Shown here: in pieces, positions 22,439 through 34,558 of the stretch
Layout: the number at the start of each line of letters is the position of its first letter
How positions within the stretch are numbered: the stretch's first letter is position 1
Assembly: GCA_000697355.1 (NCBI GenBank)
Contig: JNEN01001241.1
Location: 124,001-188,000 of the forward strand
Source of the DNA: Syncephalastrum monosporum B8922
Lineage: Eukaryota > Mucoromycota > Mucoromycetes > Mucorales > Syncephalastraceae
Direction: 5' to 3'
DNA: 64,000 bases
Notes under the pieces: model-generated
Databases searched by the model: none
The model's input: the letters and a program-made list of their open reading frames with translations, nothing else
What the model was told of the DNA's origin: nothing
Made by a program: the position numbers and the translations under genes

Positions 22439-24499
22439 ATGCCGCGATCACTGCGAAGTCGAACCGAACGCGTCAATTACAACGAGGACGCTATAATCAA
22501 AGAACAACGGCGTCGGCCGAAGACCACAGCTGCTACGCCGAAAAAACGGACTACACAATCGAAAACGACACCCGCCCGATCGCCCGCCACGAAGCGAGCA
22601 CGACGACGACGACAACACGATGCTTCGGATCAGTCAGCCAGCGAAGGCGAGGCCAGCAATTTTGAAGAGGAATCTGAATCAGAAGCTTCCGAGTCTGAGT
22701 CGTCCGAGTCTTTCTCAGAATCAGAATCAGAAGAGGAACGGCCACGGACACGGCGACGACGCACCGGTGTCAAAGCCAAGGCAGCCAGTGCCAAGGCGCC
22801 GCCACGCAAATTGCGTGTCAAGGCCAATATTGGTAACCGTGTTGTCCACCGGTATGTACCCATCGAGGGCAAGCCTGGCCCAAGGACGGATTGCCCATTG
22901 CCTGTATCTATGTCTTATGCAAGTGTAGTGTGAACGTACCGCATGCGATAGGCCCCCTCCCGCAACGCGTCGTACAACGGAACGAGCCTGCGACCGCGTA
23001 TGAGCTGGCGCGTGAACGGCTGCACGTCTCGGCGGTACCTGACTCCCTACCTTGTCGCGAAATGGAGTTTTCCGAAATTATGGACCTTCTCGAGGGCGCC
23101 ATCGAGGCCGAGTCCGGCACGTGTATATGTAAGATAAGCTACGGCGGTTCAATCACCTGACTATATTCATCATCTTTGTGCGTTCCTCTCTCTCTCTCTT
23201 TCTCTCTCTGTATGTGTGTGTGTGTGCAGATATCTCTGGTATCCCAGGAACAGGCAAGACGGCGACCGTGCTCGAAGTCATTCGCCATTTGCAATACAAA
23301 TCCGAACAAAAGGTAACATGTGCACTATCGGGGGATGGGTGTGGCGAGGGAAGTGCTAATGACCGTCTCTTTTATGACGTTAGGAACTGCCAGCGTTTGA
23401 CTTTGTTGAAATCAACGGAATGAAGCTCACCAACCCGTCCCAGGCCTATAATATCTTGTACGACTGTCTCGAGAAGGATCCAAGTAAAAAGGCCCGTGTG
23501 ACGTCTTCCCACGCATTACAACTCCTCGAAGCCAAGCTGGATAGCAACCAGGACCAAACCACAACGTGAGTTCACTCAGGGCATACCCACAACATAACAT
23601 GAATTAAGCGTACTTATGGCGTGAAATTATGGGGTGGATAGGGTCGTGTTGCTCGACGAGTTGGATCAGATGGTGACCCGCAAACAAGAGGTCATGTACA
23701 ATTTCTTTGAATGGCCCAACCGCCCTGCGTCCAAATTGATCATTGTGGCCATCGCCAATACAATGGATTTGCCCGAGAAAATGCTCACCAACAAGATCTC
23801 TAGCCGATTGGGTAAGCAATTAGAGAAAAAAAAAACTATGCGCACGATCGAAGGCCCAGTTTCTGATTGGATGGGAATTTTTTTATTATAGGTCTTTCCC
23901 GACTCAACTTCCAACCTTATACCCATCAACAGCTGTACCAGATTGTCGAGTCCCGTTTGCAGGGCATCGACGCCTTTGAAAAGGAAGCGGTCGAGTTTGC
24001 GGCGCGCAAGGTGAGCGCCGTGAGCGGTGATGCGCGGCGTGCGCTGGATATCTGCCGGCGCGCGGTTGAGATTGTCGAAAGCCGGCAAAGCGATCTGGTT
24101 GGCAAGAATGTGACCCACGTGACCATCGGCATTATCATGGATGCGATCAAGGAGATGCTGGCCTCGCCCTTTGTGGCCTTTATCCAGTCGTGCTCGTTCC
24201 AGCAGAAGCTGTTTCTGATCTCGGTCATGCAGAGCATCCGGCGCACGGGTCTGGGTGATGTGGAGTTTGGCGACGTGGCGTTCTACCACAACGAGACGTG
24301 CAAGTGGCACCATCTCGAGGCGCCGACGACAAGCGAGCTGATGCACATTTGCGAGTCTCTTGGTCAACCGCGGGTGCTCGTCGTCGAAGGCGGGCGGCTT
24401 GATCTGAATATGCGGATCACGCTGAACGTCGACGAGGCCGATGTGCTCATGGGATGCAAGGAGGACCCTACGCTGTCGCGTCTTTTGGTTGAAAAATAA
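22439..24499 (+). CDS. ORC1: Origin recognition complex subunit 1, short form
   Basis: Six exons: 22439-22851, 22929-23128, 23230-23312, 23384-23565, 23642-23811, 23892-24499; 551 aa. Residues 1-140 are basic and acidic low complexity (SRSRT-like start, EESESE runs). An AAA+ ATPase follows with Walker A GIPGTGKT (208-215), Walker B VVLLDELD (294-301), sensor IANTMDLPEKM and a winged-helix C-terminus. The segments VEINGMKL, EVMYNFFEWP and NKISSRLGLSRLNFQPYTHQQL fit ORC1 better than CDC6. The protein binds replication origins and loads MCM with CDC6. It is much shorter than yeast or human ORC1 (over 850 aa), and no N-terminal BAH domain is visible. Intron 2 contains a CT/GT microsatellite. Confidence 0.9.
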
Positions 24500-24769
24500 T
24501 AATAATAAAGTACAAGAACTACCAGTGCTCGGATCATGGGATCGGAATCGAGTAAGCGAAATTTCATTTTAGGGGCAGAAAGAGAGAGGGTGTTGTAACA
24601 AAGTAACAAAAGCACGAGTGACACAAAAAAAGCAAGATGAACCCTTTTTGTGAACTTACTGCTTTCGGCTAATGGGAAAAAAAAAAGAAAAAAGAAAAAG
24701 CGTCATTCTCGGGATGAATACTTTCTTACCTTTCTCTTTCACACCACAGCACTCGGCTGGACTTGCACC

Positions 24770-27363
24770 ATGTTTGCTTCAGACGGGAGAGGACAGCGGT
24801 CCTTCTTGTTCATGAAAAGGCGGTTTTCCAACAAGAAGGAGAGTCCGCTCGTGATGGATATCTATGCATCCAAACTCGAGGTTGAAGAGGACGATGCTAT
24901 GAGTGAGAATGACGCTCTCCACTCGCCCACCACAGACACCACCGTGGTCTTGCCTCTGGACAAGTCCCCGCCGGCTCTTTCCATCACAGAAGTCACCGAT
25001 GCCTCGGCCGACAGAGATACGACTGAAAGCAGCGTCGCAGAGGACGAAGAAGCACGCAGTGACAACGGAGGAGGACAAGAAACGAATGGTACGGCGGCGG
25101 GATCTCCGCATGCCATGGCGAGCAAGAATGCGACGATCGCGAACAGCAAGGTCGAACTCCAAGACAAGCAGCCGCCAGAGCCGCAACAGACACAGACACC
25201 TCCCCCTGCACCTGCGCATGAAACCACCACCACGACGCTCAGGGCCCCGGGGCCGGTTCGGCGCAACCACTCGCTGCAAAATCGGCAGTCCAAGTACATG
25301 GAAGAGCCCGACGACGCCAGCTCGCCGCCCATCGCCTCCCCTCTCCCCGCCCGTGCTTCCTTTGACACGGCGCGTCCTCTCGAGAGAACCAGGCTTGCGC
25401 GGAATGACACGCTGAACCGCCAATCCAAGATCATGCTGGAAGAGGGCGGACCTATGCCACCCGCGCATGATCCGCTGGGGATGGGCCGGTCGTCACTGGA
25501 CGGGTGGATGCACCCTCAGAATACGCTGCGACGTCATCCGCTCTCGGCCTCGCCCTCCATACTATCGTCCTCGCCATGGCAGCGCGCCCCCTCCACCATG
25601 AGCAGCCCTAGCCACATGGGGCCGCTGGGTGAAAAGGCGCCCACTGCGTCCCGGTACAACCGCGCGTCTTACAGTCTCACTAACCAGCCTGATGCGCTCA
25701 AGGTCTACCGCGCCATGGCCGAAAAAACAGGCGATCCGATGGTCCAGTTCACCTATGCAAAGTACCTCTTGGAGGTCGCGGCGCTGTACGAAGAGGGCGA
25801 TCCCAAGAAGAACAAGAGTAAGAAGGAAAGAGGGACAACTGCCGCGGATGGCGTGACGGAGCTGGGGCGCGCATCATCGCTGTCGCTGTCGCGCACGTCG
25901 CTCCACAGCCTCACCCACAAGACTCCATCAAGATCGCCCACGCCCCACATGCTAACGGCACCCAGCGAGAGCCAGCGCCGGAAAAAGAAGATGTTTGAGG
26001 ACGAGGGCGTGCGATGGATCAAGCGGCTGACCAAGGAAGGCATGGGCGCGGCCGCGTTCCTGCAAGCGCAGTGGATGGACACAGAACAGTACGGCTTCAA
26101 GAAGAACCAGTCCAAGGCGCGTAAGCTCTACCAGCTCGCTGCCAAGGCAGACATCCCCGAAGCGCTGTACATTGTGGCTCAATTAGACGAGGCAGCTGGT
26201 TTTCTGGACCACGCGTTTTCTCGCTATCAGAAAGCAGCCATCCAAGCCTACCCGCCCGCGCTCCTGGTAAGTGCAGCTGATCCGTAGCATCATTCTCCGT
26301 GTGCACGTATCTCTGTATTTGCCCGTCTCACTCTGTGTTTTCTTTCTTGTTTCGTAGCGCTTGGCCCAAGTACACCTTCACGGCGAACTCCATCAGCAGC
26401 AAAACATTGCGCTCGGTCTTGAGACCCTGCGCGAGGCGTCTGAAAAGGCGAATGCAGCCTATCCGGAACCGCCGTTTCTGTCTGGCCAGATATTGACGTG
26501 CTCGTATGCAAAAGCGCGTATACCAAAGTAAGTAAAGTGGCATGGGGAATGTGGCGTGTGGCGAAGCATAATGAGGGGGCGGTGTAGGGATTAGGATCGG
26601 CGGACCTCGTGTGCAAGGCACCAACACCACACACACGCACGCGCGCACTATATTCTTTTTTTTTTTTTCAGCCGCGCGTGGCACAAGACAGATGAACTGA
26701 TAGTCGTTCTTCTTCGATTAGCGAATTGTTGTACTTATATGGAGGTCAAACTGCCGGTGTGCGGTACTTTGCCCAGGCCGCGCACGCGGGTTATCCTCCG
26801 GCGCTGGTGCGGTGCGGCCACATTTTCGAGCACGGTCTGGAGGGCGAGCCGATGGATCTGGCCCGGAGCTTTGGCTATTATGATCAGGCAGCGCGTCTCC
26901 ACAACGACCCACAAGCCATGCTGGGCCTGAGCCGGCTGTATAATCGGGGCTGCCACGGCCCAGGCGACGAGGCCGCAGCATTGCAGCGTGAGCAGCGCGA
27001 TGTCTCGGGCTGGCTGGCCCACACGGACAGGAACGAGGACGGTGCGTTTGCCTGGTGCCGACGCGCCGCCGATCTAGGTCACGTTGAGGCTATGTTTCTT
27101 TTAGGGTAAGTCCAAAGAAATAAGAAGAAAGCGTCGCATGCGCGGGTTCTGATACCCATTGACTACGTGCTTTTAGCTGGTACTATGAAACGGGCGTGGG
27201 TGTGCTACGCGACTATGCGCAGGCGCGCGCGTACTACCAGCGCGCTTCTGCCAAAGGTCACGCGGGCGCCAAAGAGCGTCTCAATAAGACCAACTCAATG
27301 ACGCGACAGCAGCACGAAGTAATGAAGGCGTCGTCGCAAGCTAAAGCGTGTCGTGTCATGTAA
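24770..27363 (+). CDS. SKT5: Chitin synthase activator, Skt5/Chs4-like Sel1-repeat protein
   Basis: Four exons: 24770-26266, 26358-26527, 26722-27105, 27177-27363; 745 aa. The first 300 residues are disordered, rich in Ser, Pro, Thr and acidic residues, with repeated NRQSK motifs that look like phosphorylation sites. Sel1-type alpha repeats follow (about 310-730), for example ALYIVAQLDEAAG, ALVRCGHIFEHG, AMLGLSRLYNRG and AMFLLGWYYETGVGV. The protein ends Cys-Arg-Val-Met, a CaaX prenylation box like the one ending yeast Chs4. Yeast Skt5/Chs4 activates chitin synthase III at the bud neck; this homolog probably acts at septa and hyphal tips. The start is uncertain: 24770 is the first ATG after an A-rich leader, and in-frame ATGs exist both up- and downstream. 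Confidence 0.85.
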
Positions 27364-27887
27364 CCTGTTTCTCTACATATGTATGCTTCCCATCCTTATT
27401 GCCTATTTGCGTCTCCCCTCCTCTTCTTCCTGCTTCCCATTGTTATATCCTTATTGATTCCACAGACACCATCAGTCATTTCATCCATCTTCTTTGCTAT
27501 CTATACACCCCTCTTGTGTCAACGCACACAGATATACACGCATGCACAGACGGACAAATATATACATATGTATACATAGAGAGAGTGATTGTCTCTGGGA
27601 TACTGCACAAGATGTCTATCTCTTCCTTGCAATGCAGAAGCAAAGTACATTTTCTCTTTTTATTTTGCCACCTGTCAGTCGTCTCATGTGTGTATCATGA
27701 CGAGATCAATCCATAACACATCCAGATATCACTCCAGGGCATAGTGTCTCAAGGCGATAGGGCCATTCTACAGACACAGTGTTTAACCAGAGGGGTGTGT
27801 GTCTGTCCTGGATATTTCCCCTTCTGAATTTTTGTGTGACGCTCGCAGAGGACACACTTCTTTTCTATAATATTTGACCTTTTCTAA
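27364..27887. other. Intergenic, Skt5-like to COG1
   Basis: About 520 bases of pyrimidine-rich 3' flank and COG1 promoter. No gene seen. Confidence 0.6.
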
Positions 27888-30800
27888 ATGGCATCCACCG
27901 CGGATGGCGAAACAGATCCCGATCAGCTCATGGCCCAGGCCAGCGTGGCCGAAGTAAGGGCTATTGAGCAGCAGACTCGGTAATGAACAAAGTGACGACA
28001 AAGACGTGCCTCACTCACGAACGAACCATGCCAGAGTCAATATCGAAACACGACGCAAAGAACTGCGCGCCATGGTTGGGTAAGCACGAAGGCCATACCT
28101 GTACCTGTATCGCGCGCGCGCAATGTGACCTCACATACACCCCCATTCTATCCTTCTCTGGTAGCGAGCAATACCTCGACCTGATATCGGCTGCAGACGC
28201 CATCATCGCCATGAACAAGAATGCCCGTGCGGTGCAGGACAAACTCGAGCGGATGCAGCATGCGTGCGATGTGGGTGCGATCCGACAACGGGCGGCGGCG
28301 GCGGTCCAGCACGGTGACGATGCGACGGACGAGAAGAAACACCAGCGCAGGCTCTACGTGCTCGCAGCACTGGTCAAGTCGCTTGCAGACGTGCCCGAAC
28401 AGGTAGATCATGGCGGCGCGACTTTGCATAAGGACGTCATGGTCTTGTCGTTATGGCTAACTTGGGCGTGCACGCGCATTCTTTAGATCTGGAGAGCACT
28501 GGAAAGTCACCAGTATCTTCATGCAGGTCGGCTCTATACGCTGGCGCGGGTGGTGCATGACCATTTGGAGCAAGAGACAGACGAAGACATCCATCTGGAT
28601 GTACGTTACAGAAACAAAGGAAATGCACAGAGGGAGATAATTGATCATCGTGTAACTAGGTCGTCTTTCCAGTCGTGCAGCGTCAGTGGGACGCGGTCAG
28701 CTTCTTCCTGCCTCAGATCCTTCAAAAGTCAACACAGCATCTGCGCCTGCCCGACCTCGGCCCAGAAGCAGTTGCAGACATGCTCGCGGTATTCATGCTC
28801 CTCGACAGCGACCAGACGTACGAGACCACGCTACACCATCTCCTTGAAGCGCGCCGGGCCGCGATCCACGACATTTGCGTCTCGGCCACGGAGGACCGCC
28901 TTTCATTCCAGCTGCGTGAAATTGTACAGATCGTGCAGCGTACGCTCATCCACATTCATGCCATTTTTCTCGGCAATACGACGCTCGAGCACCGCGTGGA
29001 TCAGCTGCGCGAGAGCTTTATGCTCGACGGGAGCGTCCCGCCCATCACGCGAGTGTTCTCCGCCCGCACCAACGTCCACCTCCTGATTCGCTATCTGCCG
29101 CCGTCGGTTCAGAACTTTACGCCGGACATGGCCGGCTGCGGTGCACCGCTCACACCCAACACCGTGCGCCAGAACACCCAAACCTGGCTGCGTGGCATCG
29201 AGACCCTCGTGCGAGAGCAGCTGCCGACGATGCTGCAGCCGATCCAGACTCACCGCGCGCTGGTGGATACCCGAAATCGTCTGTGGCAGGTCCTGGACAA
29301 GGAGAAACGGAAAAGCAATACACTCGTATCCTCCTCCTCTTCCTCCTCTTCCTCCTGGCCCAAGGCATGTGAGGCACTCCTGGCCGAGACACAAAAAGGA
29401 GATGGTTATGCCATCTGGGATGTCTTGTTCCGGGATGCGTTTAACGCACACGCCGAGGCCTTAGTCCGGCGAGCGTGTGATCAGCTGAGCACACAACCCA
29501 CATCGGTCGTGTGGCCTCGCTTGATGGATGATGTGTCCAAGAAAGGTATGCAATGCTTAGAAAAGCGAAGGACGCCTGCTTTTGTTTGCTTTTGTCGTTT
29601 CTGACCTTGTGTAGATTTCACATTGTCCTGCATGTCTTGGCCGACCTCCGCCCAAGCCGCTCACAAGACGAGCCTGTTGCCCAACTCGGCCTCGGCAAGC
29701 GAGATCCAGGACTTTAAGCGTGCGCTGACCGAAGTTGCACACGACCGCACACGATGGCTGCGCGACTTGCAGGCCCTTTTTGACCAGGCTCTGCATACGA
29801 TGCGCACGGACATGATGAGCTATATTGAACGCGACGTGAATGACCCTTTTCATGCCAAAACGTACGTGCGGGCTGGAGAACGCATCTCTTTTACTATTAT
29901 GAAGATTCAGAAGCTGATTTCCCGCTCCCCTTTAAGCGATACCCAAAATATTCTAGAATATTTCAAAAACACATGCGCCCAGGCCATATCCCAATATGCA
30001 GCTGGCCTTCAGAATTTGATATCGGACCTAAACGGATGGAGCGATACTGCCAAAGGTAACAAGAAAAAAAAGTATAGAGTCAGAAGAAGCGAAAAAGAAA
30101 ACAAAAGGCTCATACTCTCTAGCCAACGACCTGGCCCTCTTCCTCGGCCGTTTGGCCCGTATCCTCGCCACATTCTCGGATGAGCTCGTACGCACGCTTT
30201 CGCTTAGCACAACCGCACGCTATGCCGGTCTGGAACTGCGTAGCAGGGTCGATCTCGGTAAGGGGGAAGGGAGGAATTACGATACGGCTTCTAAAAACCA
30301 CACTCACTCATGCCTGGCATAGATCCCAAATGCAAAGAACTCAAAGCGACGCTCATGACGACATATCACACGGCGCATACCCGATGGATTGAGACTGTGT
30401 CGAAGCGGTTCGAGCGGCAGCTTGGATCGGCGTTGGCGCGCACCCAGTGGAACGACGAGAACCCAGGCTTCTTGTTATGGGAAGGTAAGAAGCGGATGGT
30501 CTCTCTAAAAGTAAAGCGTCTGACGCTCGTGTGTGGTGTTTGTCAGATGTGGGCGACGACGCCATGAAGCTGCCGACGCAAGGTACGAACGCCCTTCTGA
30601 CCGTGGTCTACAGTTTATGCGATGAACTCCAACGCGTCAATTCGAGTATGCTCGATAAGGTAAGCAATAGAAAGTTTCTCTTTGCCGTATAGATTTCCTG
30701 ACCAAGAGGGGGGGTGAAATAGGACATCATGATGATGCTGAGAAAGGCATTGCTTGAAGCGGCTGTGCGAGCGGCCGAAACGATCAGAAACACTACCCTC

Positions 30801-31117
30801 ACGGAGCGTGGTGCGATCCAGCTCGCATTTGACATTTATCTCCTCAACATTCTTTTACATGAGGACGAGGCTCTGGCGAGCAGCTTGCAGCCCTTTATGG
30901 AACACACACAATCCTATGTAAGAGAGAGAGAGACAAAAAGACGTGTCGCAGACGTATTAACTCCAAGAAGATCGACCCTATCAATTGGGCGATCATTAAA
31001 CCGCACCTCATGCCCCAAGTCGAACGCTTCTATCTCAAGCAAGCCCTCATCCTAGGTATCCTGACCCGGCCCAGCAGAGACACGCTGGAAAGGTATTTCA
31101 GGCATCTTCGATTTTGA
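27888..31117 (+). CDS. COG1: Conserved oligomeric Golgi complex subunit 1
   Basis: Eleven exons: 27888-27979, 28035-28079, 28165-28402, 28487-28600, 28660-29545, 29615-30055, 30123-30257, 30323-30484, 30547-30659, 30723-30917, 30968-31117; 856 aa. The N-terminus follows the Vps51/COG1 pattern: SVAEVRAIEQQTR, RRKELRAMVGEQYLDLISAADAI, then a helix with ARAVQDKLERM. Next comes ALESHQYLHAGRLYTLARVVH, as in COG1 where the hairpin feeds the tether. The C-terminal DPINWAIIKPHLMPQVERFYLKQ segment matches the conserved COG1 end. COG1 belongs to lobe A of the eight-subunit tether for retrograde vesicles within the Golgi and so affects glycosylation. A serine run (about residues 390-400) is a local insertion. 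The many short introns all keep frame in this model. Confidence 0.85.
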
Positions 31118-31698
31118 AGTTCCTATGTTTACAGAGTAATCTAGATCGCGTAAGGCCGGCCCGTCACAACAACCGAGTGCAATACCGCTCGTCCCGCAAG
31201 CACCACGCTTTACGCTCCTGCCAGTCGGCCACTTGGGCACGACGCGGATCAAATAGAGAAGGAAATAAAAATAATATTTCGTGTACACAACAAGACGAAT
31301 GGCATGCTTGTGCAAACAAAAACGACATCATGCAAATGAATCAACAATTGGCTCGGTATTTATGAATTCGGAGCCTTTTTTTCTTTCACTCTATGATTCT
31401 CATTTGGAAGAGGGCTAATCAGGGATGATACAGGAAAGAAGAGGGGTGGGTTGAAAATTTACAAGATAAAGTTGGCAGCTTATTCACGCCTCGTATGCCA
31501 ACCTACGATAATAATGACACAAAAAAAGGTTGTCAAAGCATAGAATAATTGAAACGTCGCCTAGATTAAAAGACAAATTAAACTAGATCTCAACTGGCAT
31601 AAGATTTTATCTCCTGGGCTTTTCATATATAAAGCTACGAGAAAAAGAGAAACAAAAGTTCCTCAGATTGAACAAGCAATCACTCAAACACGTCGACC
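31118..31698. other. Intergenic, COG1 to small secreted protein
   Basis: AT-rich. A TATATAAA-type box near 31627 is a plausible promoter for the secreted protein gene. Nothing else seen. Confidence 0.6.
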
Positions 31699-31955
31699 AT
31701 GAAAATTATTACTTTTACGCTTGCCCTCTTCGCCACAAGCTCTGTCCTGGCAGCGGACCTGCCTCAATTGCGGTCCCTGCACGAGAGTAAGTAAAAATAA
31801 AGGAAGTGTAGTCAGGTGCGAGATATACGTATGCTTATGGACTGTGCTCGCTTAATGTAGTGTGCACGCAAAACTTGGTCTGCTCAGATGGCCTTTACTG
31901 CCGCCGCTACAATGGTGCCGCCTTCGGTACCTGCGAGGATCCCGACCATACTTAA
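31699..31955 (+). CDS. Small secreted cysteine-containing protein
   Basis: Two exons, 31699-31786 and 31861-31955; 60 aa. Residues 1-19 (MKIITFTLALFATSSVLA, then Ala) form a clear signal peptide with an AxA-type cleavage site. The mature peptide of about 41 residues has four Cys with spacing Cys-x5-Cys-x5-Cys-x10-Cys (CTQNLVC, GLYCRR, FGTCED), enough for two disulfides. Such proteins are secreted peptides of unknown role; effector-like or wall-associated functions are both possible. A TATA box and a consensus GTAAGT donor make the gene credible despite its size. I recognise no family. Confidence 0.65.
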
Positions 31956-33024
31956 ATCTCTACGAATATAGATATCTATATGCATATGTAGAAATCGGGG
32001 ATAACGATGTACGAATAAAATAACGACAGACAGGAACGCGGGTGTTTGTCGTGATTCTCTCTCGAGCTTGTCTTTCTCTTTGTATAAATTTCTTTAAATA
32101 GATCTATTATGCTGGGATGTGGACGGGTCGTCTGTGATACATGCTGCGGGACCCGATCGGCTTGACGACGAATATCCTCCCAGCGGCTGTCGCCACTTTG
32201 TTCCCCGATAAGCCAATGGCAGCACTGCTTTGTGTACATGTTGTTAAGACACCAGGCAGAATTAGCTGCTCAGTTATACCCCATTGACATAGAGGCGATA
32301 TTGACACCCCAGTCTAGTTTTAAAAACGACATGCCACGATTGGAAAGAGCCGAGAGACATCTAGTCCTATTTCCCATTCTTGGATGCACTTACAGTATGT
32401 CGAAAAGCTATAGCTTCGCGCGCTGTCCAGAAGACCGACTTGCAATAGAATGATGCTTGGAGTATCGTAATTTTTCTGATTTACTTTACAATAGCTTCTC
32501 AATTACCCATGGTATAACCAAGACGCTTTATATATATAGGGCTCTCTTCTGTCTGATGCCTAAATCACCATAATCTTGCAGTTTGCATAGATATATATAC
32601 AAGCTTGATTGTTCCGACAATGTAGTACTTGGGTCAAAAGAAAGTGTAATATCCTGTGTGTACTTTTTGCCTACGAATGTAAAAACGGTTAAAGTTCCAC
32701 AGACATATCAAGCGTATTAGGTGTGTGCGATGCACGAGGATGTAAGTATGCATATATTGAAGGAGAACGATAAGTTTATATACCACAGGCGAGGAACAGG
32801 TTTGATCATGAAGTGTTGATCATCTGATCCAATATCCAGCGTTGTTAGAAACAGGACACATGGGAATTAAAGCCGTATGGCGAGAAGAAACATAACATAG
32901 AAAAGTATGTACGTTCGTATAAATAGATTTACACAGCAGAAAACAACAGCATGTTCATATAGTCCTACAGCTACAAGAGCTACTACAGCTACAAAATATA
33001 TATGAAAGAATGGTAATATATGTA
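31956..33024. other. Intergenic, about 1.1 kb
   Basis: AT-rich, with several ATATAT runs. No supported gene or RNA. Confidence 0.55.
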
Positions 33025-34558
33025 TTAGTACAGGGAAGCTGCAAGAGCAAGCACAACAGCGAAGCAAGCCACGGCCATGCTATCCGGAACCATGCGATAG
33101 GCATCGGAGGAAGCACCCTGCGAAGCAGCAGAGCCACTTGCGCCAGCTGACTGGCCAGCGGATGATGCGGTGCCCGCTGAAGAAGATGGAGTAGCGCTGG
33201 TTGTTGAGTTATGGGCTTCAGTGGGGTAGACCCAGCTCTCTTCCCAGTAGGGTTGGGAGACGTTCATGCAAGCCTGGACGGTCACGACATTGAAGGTCTG
33301 TTGGAGGGTGGGCAGCCACTTTTCGGCCATTGAAACTACAAAGGCAATCATGTTTTCAAGTTAACGTTCATAAAGCGCAAAAATAAAGGTTGAGACTTTA
33401 CCTGTAGAGTTATTCAACTCGTGCTCGAGAACAATGTGACCCTGGGCATTGTCCGAGCCATTCTTGCGTGCCTCGATCCAGCCCGTAAAATAGCTGTCGA
33501 CCGTGCTCGGTGCGAGCGTTCCTCCGCCATCACCAGGCATATTCCAGTCTATTTTTTTTTTTGAAAAAAAAGTCAGCCTCTTGTACTAAGCTGACTTGGA
33601 TGTGCTCTGTGCCATACCGTTGGTATCCTCGTCCCAGATGATAGTGCGCATACCCATCTGCCAGGCAATGGCACGGACACGGTCATCAACATCACCGTAG
33701 GGCGGGCGCCAGCACTTGGGTGTGACGCCTGTGGCTTCCTTAATGGCGCGCAGAGTCCAGTAAAACTCGGCAACGACATCCACGTTAGATTTGGTTGTCA
33801 TGGGCGGGTGGGACCAGGTATGCACACAGATAACATGGCCGTCATTGATGGCACGCTGTGCTGCAGCTGGGTAAGTGGCGACATTTGAGCCGATGTACTA
33901 TCATGACGAAAATATTAAAATAAGGTTAGCACAAGGCTGAAAACGACGATCGCCACGGACTTACAAACAAGGTCGCCTTTTGGTTGTTATGCTCAGCCAA
34001 GAAGTTGTACAGATTGGGCTCAGACCACTGTGTGGTGGCATTGTTTCCTGTGGGATTGAACGGGCCGTCGTCGTAGGTCAAGCCCCAGTCACCCACACGC
34101 GGACAATAATAGATATCCTGGGGCAAATAATTGACCTTGGGCGTGACACAATTGGTGTTTGACCACCAGCAGAAGTTATCGTTGGACACATCGGCGCCAC
34201 TCATATCGAGATCGCCGTTTGCCGTCGCCTTTTGGACAGTGGCATTGGGAACGTGGGTCCAATCAATGGCATTGTAGACAGCTTGGACCTCGGCACTGTC
34301 GGTGGGAGGCGCGGTCCACGGTGACGGATAGGCCGTCAGATTAAGCGTTTGAGTTGACAGCGTGGCTCCGGTGTCTATCTGGCCCGTCGGATAGCTGGTG
34401 GCGACCCCGGAAGGGACGCCAATCGAGGAGAGCCAAGAAGGCGAACTCTGCGCAAGGATGCTGCTGCTGGAGCTGGTAGCAGGTGCAGAGGTGCTTGCAG
34501 ACTGCGCATGTGCTGTAGCTGCTGCTGCTGTCAATAAGAGAAATGACGCGAGCGCCAT
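33025..34558 (-). CDS. Chitin deacetylase, GPI-type, copy 1
   Basis: Four exons: 34558-33965, 33897-33618, 33548-33402, 33335-33025; 443 aa. Secreted family 4 carbohydrate esterase that removes acetyl groups from chitin to give chitosan, a major wall polymer in Mucoromycota. Signal peptide (about 1-19), Ser/Thr-rich stretch, then the NodB fold: TYDDGP (161-166; catalytic base and metal Asp), HTWSH (224-228; metal His pair), RPPYGD (262-267) and the later LEHELN segment. Several Asn-x-Ser/Thr sites are present. The C-terminus is Ser/Ala-rich and ends in a hydrophobic tail (SMAVACFAVVLALAASLY), indicating a GPI anchor. Compared with copy 2 it has one extra intron, within the codon after NNST. 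The promoter side faces the HMG-box gene. Confidence 0.92.

Noticed and set aside
22439..24499. CDC6 as identity for the AAA+ protein
   Set aside because: The VEINGMKL, MYNFFEWP and NKISSRLG segments fit ORC1 better.
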